Positions 14,825-21,728 of a DNA stretch of 25,598 bases are shown here, one piece after another (the stretch's first letter is position 1; the number at the start of each line of letters is the position of its first letter). This DNA is from Solobacterium sp. GTDB taxonomy: Bacteria > Bacillota_I > Bacilli_A > Erysipelotrichales > Erysipelotrichaceae. The stretch lies in contig JAFWCP010000475.1 of NCBI GenBank assembly GCA_017536845.1, positions 1-25,598 of the forward strand, written 5' to 3'. Made by a program: the position numbers and the translations under genes. Under the pieces are notes generated by a model. It was not told the DNA's origin and did no database searches. It saw nothing but the letters and a program-made list of their open reading frames with translations.

Positions 14825-15429
14825 TTGATGTATCCGTTGGAGATGACGAAGATTGCCAGTTCCGCTGCCGACGAGCAGCCGGTTTTGGCAAGCATGTTGC
14901 CGACATGGTATTTGACCGTATCAGGCTGGATAAACAGTTCTTTCGCGATTTCCGCCCGGCTTTTGTATTCGCATAACAGCCGCAGGATTTCCATTTCCCT
15001 TGCCGTCAGCGGTGCACTGCCTTTGGGCATCGGGATTGTCTTGGGTTCGGGAAACCATGTTTCCCCCTGCATGACCCGCTCAGCCACTTCCATGAAAAAC
15101 GACATGGACCTGGATTTGTATACAAACGCATCCGCCCCTGCCTGTTTTGCCCGAGGCGCGTAGGTGATTTCATCAAACCCAGACATGACGATGACCTTGA
15201 CCTTCGGCAATTCCTGCTTGATCTGTTCCGTTGCCGCCAGGCCCGAAGCCCCGGCATCGGTGCAGACATCCATAAAGACAAGGTCCGGCATCCTCTCACG
15301 GCATAAGGGCAGCGCAAACGAGGCATTGGATGACTCGGCTATGACTTCATACCTGCCGGTTTCTTCCAGGGTAAGCCGGAAGCTGTCCCGGACGGATGCA
15401 TGGTCATCAATGATGATGGTTCGGATCAT
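14812..15429 (-). CDS. NarL/FixJ-type response regulator
   Basis: A 205-residue two-domain regulator. The receiver (1-122) has acidic pair D8-D9, phosphoacceptor D54 in V-F-M-D-V, S83 and K105 (V-Y-K-S). The C-terminal LuxR-type helix-turn-helix (about 138-200) starts L-T-A-R-E-M-E-I-L-R-L-L and has the recognition-helix region I-Q-P-D-T-V-K-Y-H-V-G-N-M-L-A-K. When phosphorylated, such proteins bind DNA as dimers. Its ATG overlaps the stop of the kinase gene in an ATGA arrangement, with GGAGG just upstream, so the two are translationally coupled and the partner kinase is almost certainly the one encoded upstream. A longer in-frame start at 15480 would lie inside the kinase gene and lacks such a site. 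The targets are unknown; the palindrome above the operon is a candidate. Confidence 0.93.
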   Translation of the reverse strand: MIRTIIIDDHASVRDSFRLTLEETGRYEVIAESSNASFALPLCRERMPDLVFMDVCTDAGASGLAATEQIKQELPKVKVIVMSGFDEITYAPRAKQAGADAFVYKSRSMSFFMEVAERVMQGETWFPEPKTIPMPKGSAPLTAREMEILRLLCEYKSRAEIAKELFIQPDTVKYHVGNMLAKTGCSSAAELAIFVISNGYINPLF

Positions 15430-16805
15430 GTCTGTTCCTCCTGAAATGTGATCTTCAATACAAAGGGATCTGTGCTGCATACTTCCAGCGTGCCGCCGCG
15501 GGCTTCAATCCGCCGCCGCATGGCCCGAAGACCGCCGCCTTCATGACAGTCCGGGCTGCCGGTGCCGTTGTCCTTGATCACGGCCGTAAAGGCATGGTCA
15601 ATCATCCCGGCATCGACGGTTATCTGTGTCGCGTAGGCATGGCGGACCGAATTGGTAATGGCTTCCCGGACCGCCTGCACCAGCACATCCGCATCCGCTT
15701 CGTCCTCTGGCAAGGAGCCGTTATAGGCCACGCGGATGCCGAGCCTGCCCATGGTTGCCTTCAGCGACTGCAGCTCGGCTTCTGCATCCATTTTACCATC
15801 AATCTCAGTGATGTCCTTCATCAAATCCCGGCAGGAGCGGACCAGCACATCCACATCTGTCTTTCCTTCATAACGCAGGCTCTGCAGAAGGAGGGAAAGC
15901 CTGGAGCCAAACAGGTCATGGGTCCTCCCCCTGACCTCCAGCATGGCTTCCTGCCGGCTCTGCTCGACAGCAGTTTCCAGCGCTTCCCGCAGCGCTTCCC
16001 GGCTGCGTTCGAGATTTTCCCTTGTCCGGATCAGGGCACGGTTGGCCTTCACCTTCTCCGTGACATCGGAAGCGGTCAGTTCATAGTATTTCCTGCGGCC
16101 GATGGTGATTTCATGACGGGAGAACAGCCAGATCCTGCCGTCCGAGGCAGTCAGGATCGGTTCCGGACTGTTCTTCCCTTCCCTGACCAGGCAGTCATAA
16201 AACAGGTTGGCATTGCGGAAAGATGTATGAAAGATGTCTTCCATCAGTTCATACATCTTTCTATTGATCAGCCGCCTGGAGCCGTCCAGGTCATAGAACA
16301 GAAGGCCGCTGTTCAGGGAGTTCATGGCATCTTTCACGGAGACCCGGCTGAGCTCATCCAGAGCATTGCGGCGGTACTGTATGCCATAGATATGCCGGCG
16401 TACGGCCAGCAGGCCATACAGCAGGAAAGTCCTGGCCACACCGAATCTGCCTTCCGGCATGGCACATAAAAGCACAAGGCCTGATACCGTCAGCAGCCGC
16501 CCGTCGGTTTTCGGTGCGGAGAACACCGTCAGCACGAGCGTGAAGAGAAAGCAGTAACGGCCGTATACATCCGTCAATGCCACCGGGTACCCCGTATTGG
16601 CGAACCAGGCAGTCTGCCACACAAGGTACATGCTGTTGAAGCAGATGACGAAATACCCCGCTTCCCGCAATGTGGTCATGATTTTTTCTTTCGGCATGCG
16701 CCGGGATTCCAGGACAACGGCATCCGTCTGCAGCAGGCATACAATCAGCCCGCTCAGCATTGCCGCCGCCATCACATAAGGGCTGTAGAGATTGAATTCA
16801 GACAT
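15426..16805 (-). CDS. Sensor histidine kinase of the NarL-partner type
   Basis: A 459-residue membrane kinase. The N terminus (1-145) has about five hydrophobic segments with short loops, so little is exposed outside. A PAS-like segment at about 155-250 has N-S-G-L-L-F-Y-D-L-D-G and closes with T-A-S-D-V-T-E-K. A coiled linker follows, then a HisKA_3-like phosphoacceptor region with R-G-R-T-H296-D-L-F-G. The ATPase domain has N-box E-A-I-T-N385-S-V-R-H-A, G1 box D412-N-G-T-G and G2 box G-G-G-L-R-A-M. All catalytic motifs look intact. The start at 16805 is set by GGAGG eight bases upstream and overlaps the stop of the preceding sensor gene by eight bases. Because the kinase has almost no extracytoplasmic domain, the upstream sensor may supply the signal. 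Confidence 0.92.
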   Translation of the reverse strand: MSEFNLYSPYVMAAAMLSGLIVCLLQTDAVVLESRRMPKEKIMTTLREAGYFVICFNSMYLVWQTAWFANTGYPVALTDVYGRYCFLFTLVLTVFSAPKTDGRLLTVSGLVLLCAMPEGRFGVARTFLLYGLLAVRRHIYGIQYRRNALDELSRVSVKDAMNSLNSGLLFYDLDGSRRLINRKMYELMEDIFHTSFRNANLFYDCLVREGKNSPEPILTASDGRIWLFSRHEITIGRRKYYELTASDVTEKVKANRALIRTRENLERSREALREALETAVEQSRQEAMLEVRGRTHDLFGSRLSLLLQSLRYEGKTDVDVLVRSCRDLMKDITEIDGKMDAEAELQSLKATMGRLGIRVAYNGSLPEDEADADVLVQAVREAITNSVRHAYATQITVDAGMIDHAFTAVIKDNGTGSPDCHEGGGLRAMRRRIEARGGTLEVCSTDPFVLKITFQEEQT

Positions 16806-19107
16806 GGTCAGCACCTCCAAACGTCACCCAGAGGCCGCCGACATCTTCGGTATTGTGGTATTCAATGGCCCCTTCATTGCGCCGGATCTCCTGGATCAGG
16901 CTGTGGCTTTCCTGCATCGGGGTCAGAGGCTGGTCCAGCATCATCTTCAGCCTGATCCTGCCGTCCTCCTGATGCAGGCGGGCATAGACAACCTTTGCCG
17001 AAGCCTTCAAAGTCCAGGAGAGCACTTCGAAAAACACACTGTAAAACAGGATGGCATGGACGATGGTAATCTGCGGCACATTCAGACAGATCGCATACAC
17101 CTTCACGCCGGCCAGGCTGATGATCTCTCCCAGCTCATCAAAATACACGATCAGCTCATCCGATTTCATGGTCCGGGAAGACTTGCTTAAGAAGAACAGG
17201 CTGGCATGGCGTTTGATGCGGCAGACAAGCAGGGCAATCATTGTCCGCTTTTCAAAACTGTCCTCTTCCTTAAGTTCCCCGACAAGGACGCTCACCCTTT
17301 CCAGCATGCCGCTGATTTCCTTTTCCAGCATGTCAAACAGCGAACTGCGGTAATTGAGATATTCCTTCTCATAGCTGACCGCCCTTTCCTTTTCCAGGAT
17401 GTCATTGGCAAAACGCAGCTTCCTGACGGTTTCCGCCGTCTCGTCATACACCTTCTGCAGGCTGCCGATATCTTCTTCATACACCATGACGCCGCCCGGG
17501 ATCCGGTCGGCATACAGCATTCTTTCATTGTTTTGCAGCCTCTGCTCCCCAGCCATCAGTCGGTCTCTGATCTCTTCCGAAAGCGGTTCTGCCAGTTCCG
17601 AGGCAAACACTTCCCTGCCTTTCTTATCCATGATCTGCATGGCCAGCGTCGAGGCATGGAAGAAGTCCTCATACCTTGTATTGACCGGCAGCAGGCGGTT
17701 GATCAGGAACAATTGCATCAGACCTATGACTGAAATCACTGTTACCAGGGTAAAATCGGTTCTCTGAAACGGCGGCAGACTGACAGCATACATCACCGCA
17801 AACACCATGTAGGCAATCATCACCGCCGCAATCGGAAGCAGCCGCCAGCTGTCAGCAGTCCTCATCGTCTTGCGCACCAGCCTTGCCACCGCGAAAAACA
17901 TCTGGATGAACAGCAGTCCCATCACAACGTAAAACAGCGGCCCGTACACAAATCTGTTTTCCGCCATTTCATAGCCCAGGAACCTGAACATCAGCTGGTG
18001 CAGGTCATTGGTCATGACCATGAGGATGATCCCGGCATCCATGCCGCCAAGGATCTTCAGCCGTTTTTTGACATTGCCGTCTTTCTCATCGCGCAGGAAA
18101 TACATGGAAAGCCAGGTGAAAAAGAACACCAGCAGCAGTTCGCAGAGATAATAGGAATACCAGAGATAGCGTGAGGCAGCGATGCCGAGACGTACTTCCC
18201 ATTTGATCACACGGACCGTCAGCCAGGCTTCCAGAGAAAACCAGAACCCGAGGAAACCGGCCCGGATGGGCGTATAGACAAGGTGGTCAAGGATATGCCG
18301 CAGCCACCAGACCAGATACAGCATCAGAATGACAACCAGCATTGTGGATTTGAGATTCGGACTGTTTTTATAGGGAATCACATGGGCATACATATGGTCA
18401 AGACGGCGGTACTCTTCCGGGCTGAGCCGGGCATAGGGATCCCGCAATGCCCCTTCCACCAGCGGTTCATCACAGCTGCGCAGGTTTTGGAACACGGGAT
18501 GCAGGGAAACCGGTTCCTTTGACGCCAGGCCGAAAAGGACGGTCGGCGTTCCTTCAACGGGATAGATGACAGTAAGATCACGCCCCTGCTTCTTCAGTTC
18601 AACGACCTGGTCATCCGTGATGATCAGCACCGGCCGTTTCAGGTCATGCCGGATCCGTTTCTGGCTGACCAGTTCATCCAGATAAGAAAACACTTTCTGA
18701 AGATCGGGCACAGCACAGCAGGCATGGAATTCCTCCCATGTGCTGCTGATGCCGACGGGGCAGTCGCTGGCAAGCAGGTCATTCCAGCCCTTGATTTTAT
18801 CCGCATATTCGCCTTCCGCCGCAATCACCAGCATGCTCTGATACAGCGGTTCAAATACGATATCTTCATATCCGGCCATCTCCCGGAACTTCACTTCATC
18901 AGTCAGGACTACCCGGCCCCTGCGCAGGCTGGCAAGGATGTTTTCCTTGCAGACATTGATGGAAATGCCGTTGTCACGGAAGTCATCGATGATGGTATCG
19001 GTAAGGGCTTCATAACTCATGACATCCTCACGCAGTGAAAAGCAGCCACTGAGCACAGCAACTGTCAGAAGCATGAAAAGCAATTTCCATATCCTTGCAA
19101 TTTTCAC
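16798..19107 (-). CDS. Lipid-anchored sensor: solute-binding-like domain, 7 TM, degenerate kinase-like tail
   Basis: A 769-residue protein. The GTG at 19107 is chosen because GGGGG lies six bases upstream and the signal peptide starts there; TTG at 19122 is less likely. Order: leader with lipobox L-S-G-C22; an extracytoplasmic region (about 25-245) shaped like a small solute-binding domain (E-P-L-Y-Q-S-M-L-V-I, C-P-V-G-I-S-S-T-W-E); seven membrane helices (about 255-471); a PAS-like segment (A-M-Q-I-M-D-K-K-G-R-E-V-F-A, about 489-502); a coiled coil (about 545-600); and a C-terminal helical plus ATPase-like region. That tail looks inactive: the N-box position reads F-F-E-V-L-S-W-T-L-K without asparagine, and no D-x-G-x-G follows. 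It is first in an operon with an intact kinase and regulator, both start/stop overlapped. It probably senses a ligand and acts on the kinase, as a scaffold or heterodimer partner; this is inference. Confidence 0.85.
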   Translation of the reverse strand: MKIARIWKLLFMLLTVAVLSGCFSLREDVMSYEALTDTIIDDFRDNGISINVCKENILASLRRGRVVLTDEVKFREMAGYEDIVFEPLYQSMLVIAAEGEYADKIKGWNDLLASDCPVGISSTWEEFHACCAVPDLQKVFSYLDELVSQKRIRHDLKRPVLIITDDQVVELKKQGRDLTVIYPVEGTPTVLFGLASKEPVSLHPVFQNLRSCDEPLVEGALRDPYARLSPEEYRRLDHMYAHVIPYKNSPNLKSTMLVVILMLYLVWWLRHILDHLVYTPIRAGFLGFWFSLEAWLTVRVIKWEVRLGIAASRYLWYSYYLCELLLVFFFTWLSMYFLRDEKDGNVKKRLKILGGMDAGIILMVMTNDLHQLMFRFLGYEMAENRFVYGPLFYVVMGLLFIQMFFAVARLVRKTMRTADSWRLLPIAAVMIAYMVFAVMYAVSLPPFQRTDFTLVTVISVIGLMQLFLINRLLPVNTRYEDFFHASTLAMQIMDKKGREVFASELAEPLSEEIRDRLMAGEQRLQNNERMLYADRIPGGVMVYEEDIGSLQKVYDETAETVRKLRFANDILEKERAVSYEKEYLNYRSSLFDMLEKEISGMLERVSVLVGELKEEDSFEKRTMIALLVCRIKRHASLFFLSKSSRTMKSDELIVYFDELGEIISLAGVKVYAICLNVPQITIVHAILFYSVFFEVLSWTLKASAKVVYARLHQEDGRIRLKMMLDQPLTPMQESHSLIQEIRRNEGAIEYHNTEDVGGLWVTFGGADHV

Positions 19108-19142
19108 ATCATTCCCCCGCAAATCAATGATAACATATTTGA

Positions 19143-19148
19143 TATAAA
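19143..19148 (+). promoter_or_regulatory. Possible -10 box of the 19213 operon
   Basis: TATAAA after TTGA, 65 bases before the ATG, preceded by TGATA direct repeats; no good -35 is visible. If used, transcription would begin about at the palindrome at 19156-19171. Confidence 0.35.
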
Positions 19149-19155
19149 GAGGACC

Positions 19156-19171
19156 CTGCCCGCGCGGGCAG
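19156..19171. promoter_or_regulatory. 16-base GC-rich perfect palindrome between divergent operons
   Basis: CTGCCCGCGCGGGCAG is fully self-complementary, lying 49 bases above the GTG of the sensor gene and 42 bases before the ATG of the divergent lipoprotein. The surrounding DNA is AT-rich. It could be a dimer-binding site for the response regulator or an RNA hairpin in one of the leaders; no T run makes a terminator unlikely. Confidence 0.6.
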
Positions 19172-19212
19172 TCTTAACGGTCTGCAACTGCACATAGGAA
19201 GGAAGCCATGTT

Positions 19213-20007
19213 ATGAAGAAAACCATTCTGTTTCTTTCACTGTTCCTGATGACAGCCTGCTCCGAAGCACCGGCCGTCAGTTCACAGGTATCCGTCGCCG
19301 AACCTGCCGCCCTTGCCGAAACATACGAGCTCACCCTGCTGCGCAACAACATCTCGGTCAACGGCTGCAGCCTCGGTGCTGCCCGTATTGCCCCGGCTGA
19401 CCATCTGAGCTATGCCCAGGCGGTGGCCTTTGCGGAAGATGCCATGGTCTATTATCCCTGGATCAGGGATATTGACGAAGACCACTTCGTCAACGCCGGC
19501 AATGAACAGCTTTATGTCATCGTCACCGGTTCCCCTGAAGCCACAGTCACCATTGACGACAAAGCCTTTAACGGCGAACCGCTGTTAGCTGCCCTGGACG
19601 CACAGACGGATATCGAAGTCACTGCCGGGGATGAGACGTTCAGCTACAGCCTGTACTACAACACCGATACCGGCTTTATCGAGGTGCTGGGCGATGATAT
19701 CATCTACGACTTCACCCTGTCCGACGACGAGCCGTATTCCTATGAGAGCGAAGCCGACATTGATGAGCTGATTGCCCGGGTGGAAGCCATCGGCAAGGCC
19801 ATTGACGAAGGGATGACGCTGGATCTTGCCGGCTATGAAAGCCAGACGGACGGCACCCTGCTGCATCTGTACACCCTTGGTTCATGGCAGGATGAGACAT
19901 ATATTGTTGAGCACTGGTACGCGGTCAACGAAGACCGTACGGTGTTCTATGAAACCGAATCCCCCGAGCAGGGGTGGACGGAAATCACCGACCTGAAAGG
20001 AGAATAA
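19213..20007 (+). CDS. Putative lipoprotein, first gene of divergent operon
   Basis: A 264-residue protein with leader M-K-K-T-I-L-F-L-S-L-F and lipobox L-M-T-A-C16, so it is anchored outside the membrane. The mature protein is very acidic, with strands and motifs such as E-L-T-L-L-R-N-N-I-S-V-N-G, T-V-T-I-D-D-K-A-F-N-G and F-S-Y-S-L-Y-Y-N-T-D-T-G-F-I, followed by a helical segment I-D-E-L-I-A-R-V-E-A-I-G-K-A. I do not recognise a family. GGAAG lies seven bases before the ATG. The next gene starts two bases after the stop, so they form an operon. It is divergent from the lipid-anchored sensor across a palindrome, suggesting, without proof, control by that signalling system. Confidence 0.85.
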   Translation: MKKTILFLSLFLMTACSEAPAVSSQVSVAEPAALAETYELTLLRNNISVNGCSLGAARIAPADHLSYAQAVAFAEDAMVYYPWIRDIDEDHFVNAGNEQLYVIVTGSPEATVTIDDKAFNGEPLLAALDAQTDIEVTAGDETFSYSLYYNTDTGFIEVLGDDIIYDFTLSDDEPYSYESEADIDELIARVEAIGKAIDEGMTLDLAGYESQTDGTLLHLYTLGSWQDETYIVEHWYAVNEDRTVFYETESPEQGWTEITDLKGE

Positions 20008-20009
20008 GC

Positions 20010-20498
20010 ATGAATATCGTATTTGAAAGACTTCCGGAAACCCTGGAAGAGCTGAAAGCCTGCCCCTACGGTCAGCTGGAAAAGCCGGAATACACGGCCG
20101 CTCTGTATATTGCGGCAATGTGCGTCTATCCCAAAGACAAAGAAGCCGCCCATGACATGGTCCGTTACCTCAACGGGCCCAACGGCCTTTCTGAATTTGA
20201 AAAACAGTTTATTGCCGACCGCATGCGGGACGGTGATTATGTGCCCCGGTCCTTTTTCAAGGGTACCTCCCCGGAAAACAATTACACGCCTTCACAGCCC
20301 TATACGGTGGCAGTGGAAACCACGCCATACAGCTATCAGAATGAAGGGTATGCCCGTCTTTGGCTGAAGTCTTCCGGCGCTGACAATCCCCGCCAGATTG
20401 ACCTCAGGCTCAAGCCCTCAGCAAACCAGTGGTTCATCAGCCAGGCGATGCTTCTTGGCCAGATCAGAACGCCCAAAGAGCAGGATCCCTGGGCTTAG
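20010..20498 (+). CDS. DUF6935-like protein
   Basis: A 162-residue soluble protein with no signal peptide. The start at 20010 has AAAGGAG upstream, overlapping the end of the preceding gene. Recognisable features are L-P-E-T-L-E-E-L near the N terminus, A-A-L-Y-I-A-A-M, Y-L-N-G-P-N-G-L-S-E-F-E-K-Q-F-I-A-D-R, Y-V-P-R-S-F-F-K-G, N-N-Y-T-P-S-Q-P-Y-T-V, G-A-D-N-P-R-Q-I and a D-P-W-A end. This agrees with the DUF6935 family as I remember it, found in gut Bacillota with no known function. Its place between two lipoprotein genes in a tight operon suggests the three act together, the DUF6935-like protein on the cytosolic side. Confidence 0.82.
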   Translation: MNIVFERLPETLEELKACPYGQLEKPEYTAALYIAAMCVYPKDKEAAHDMVRYLNGPNGLSEFEKQFIADRMRDGDYVPRSFFKGTSPENNYTPSQPYTVAVETTPYSYQNEGYARLWLKSSGADNPRQIDLRLKPSANQWFISQAMLLGQIRTPKEQDPWA

Positions 20499-20508
20499 GT
20501 GTTTCATC

Positions 20509-20895
20509 ATGAAAAAAAGAAGAATCATGAAGCGGACCGCTTCCGGCATCCTGGCCGCCCTGGTAGCAGGCGGATGCACACAGCCCTTTGAACCGTCGGA
20601 AAATGAGCCGGTTGATGTCTACGGGCCGCCCTCGATGTTCGGCATGCAGGATGAAGACATCCAGGAAGATCATCAGGAATCTGCTGAAAATCCCGATTTC
20701 AATCCGGCAGACAACGATCCGGAATGTGTCTACGGACCTCCGTCCATGTTTGAAACGGAACCCGACAATACCGACCCAAACGTGCAGTACAACCCTGAAG
20801 ATGATTCCTCATTCTTTCCCGAAGACAACCTTCCCGCCCCGGTATACGGACCTCCGCCTGCCGATGCAGAAGGAACCGGGAATACAGGTGAATAA
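20509..20895 (+). CDS. Small lipoprotein with three VYGPP repeats
   Basis: A 128-residue protein. It begins M-K-K-R-R-I-M-K-R and has a hydrophobic core and lipobox V-A-G-G-C23. After the anchor it is acidic and rich in P, N, D and E, with V-Y-G-P-P at residues 37-41, 74-78 and 112-116, a spacing of 37 and 38; the first two are followed by S-M-F. Repeats of this kind suggest a flexible displayed protein with regularly spaced binding motifs. The start at 20509 has AGGTG seven bases upstream; an ATG at 20527 is possible and would keep the signal peptide. It lies ten bases after the DUF6935-like gene and ends its operon at a strong terminator. Function unknown. Confidence 0.78.
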   Translation: MKKRRIMKRTASGILAALVAGGCTQPFEPSENEPVDVYGPPSMFGMQDEDIQEDHQESAENPDFNPADNDPECVYGPPSMFETEPDNTDPNVQYNPEDDSSFFPEDNLPAPVYGPPPADAEGTGNTGE

Positions 20896-20900
20896 AGCAG

Positions 20901-20926
20901 CAGGCCATGAATCATGGCCTGTTTTT
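20901..20926 (+). terminator. Terminator of the lipoprotein/DUF6935 operon
   Basis: CAGGCCAT, loop of five, ATGGCCTG, then TTTTT. The left arm starts five bases after the stop. The stop of the convergent HAD gene (20912-20914) lies in the loop region. Confidence 0.92.
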
Positions 20927-21724
20927 CTGCCTGTATGTTTCCAGAATGGCATCTATGACTTCCAGCACACCTTCCTCGTCATTGGACTTTATCACTTCAT
21001 CCGCGGCATGTTTGAGATCCGCGACGGCATTTGCCATGGCGCAGCTTCTGCCCACCGCCTCAAACATGCTTAAGTCATTGCGCTGATCCCCGAAGGCAAT
21101 TGCCTCTTCCGGAAGAATTCCTTCCTGTTCCATCAGCTTTCTTAATCCGGTTCCTTTAGATACCGTATCCGGCATGATGTCGATGCATTCATTGCCGGCT
21201 GTGATGGCCCGAAAGCCAGCGGGCAGATCCTTCTGCAGGTCTTCCGTAAAACGATCTATTGTCCGCTCAGGATCAACGACAGAGAATTTCAGCACCTTCT
21301 CGGAAAGCCCGGCCAGGGAAGGCAGAAGCAGAATATTGCTGAAATAAGGTTCCAGTACAGGCGCGTACGCCTGATCCTTTTCCAGCATGAAGCAGTGATG
21401 CTCACAGGAGACAAGGGATACAAGTTCTTCCCTTGCCATGCACAGCGCGGCAATCTGATCTGCCGTAACCTGGTCTGTTGTTGCCATATCCAGCATCGTA
21501 TTGCCGCGAAATATGGTGCAGCCGTTGTCGCAGACGAAATAAATATCATCAGAAAAGGGCTGAAACTTCTTATACATGGCCCGCTGTTCATTGCCGGACG
21601 CAATGACAAACAGGATGCCGTATTCTTTCATTTCTGTTAACTGACGGGCAAACCGTTCTCTGTTGAACTGACTGTTCGAATCACAGAAGGTGCCGTCAAC
21701 GTCCGTTGCAATCAGTCTGATCAT
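20912..21724 (-). CDS. Cof-type HAD-superfamily phosphatase
   Basis: A 270-residue hydrolase with all four HAD motifs: D8-V-D-G-T (nucleophile), I-A-S-G-N, a lysine in the S-K-G-T-G segment near 190, and G-D-Q-R-N-D-L-S-M (metal site). The insert between motifs II and III is a C2-type cap, as in Cof/YidA proteins, which act on sugar phosphates, flavin or pyridoxal phosphates; the substrate cannot be chosen from sequence. The start at 21724 has AAAGGAG upstream. An upstream in-frame start lies inside rarA and is rejected. It begins four bases after rarA ends, so both are probably transcribed together from the rarA promoter. Confidence 0.92.
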   Translation of the reverse strand: MIRLIATDVDGTFCDSNSQFNRERFARQLTEMKEYGILFVIASGNEQRAMYKKFQPFSDDIYFVCDNGCTIFRGNTMLDMATTDQVTADQIAALCMAREELVSLVSCEHHCFMLEKDQAYAPVLEPYFSNILLLPSLAGLSEKVLKFSVVDPERTIDRFTEDLQKDLPAGFRAITAGNECIDIMPDTVSKGTGLRKLMEQEGILPEEAIAFGDQRNDLSMFEAVGRSCAMANAVADLKHAADEVIKSNDEEGVLEVIDAILETYRQKNRP

Positions 21725-21728
21725 TTTC

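Noticed and set aside
15543..16469. 308-codon plus-strand frame opposite the histidine kinase
   Set aside because: The minus strand encodes an intact kinase; the plus frame is an antisense shadow.
19156..19171. Palindrome considered as a terminator
   Set aside because: No loop bases and no T run follow on either strand, and it lies between divergent starts, where no transcript should end.
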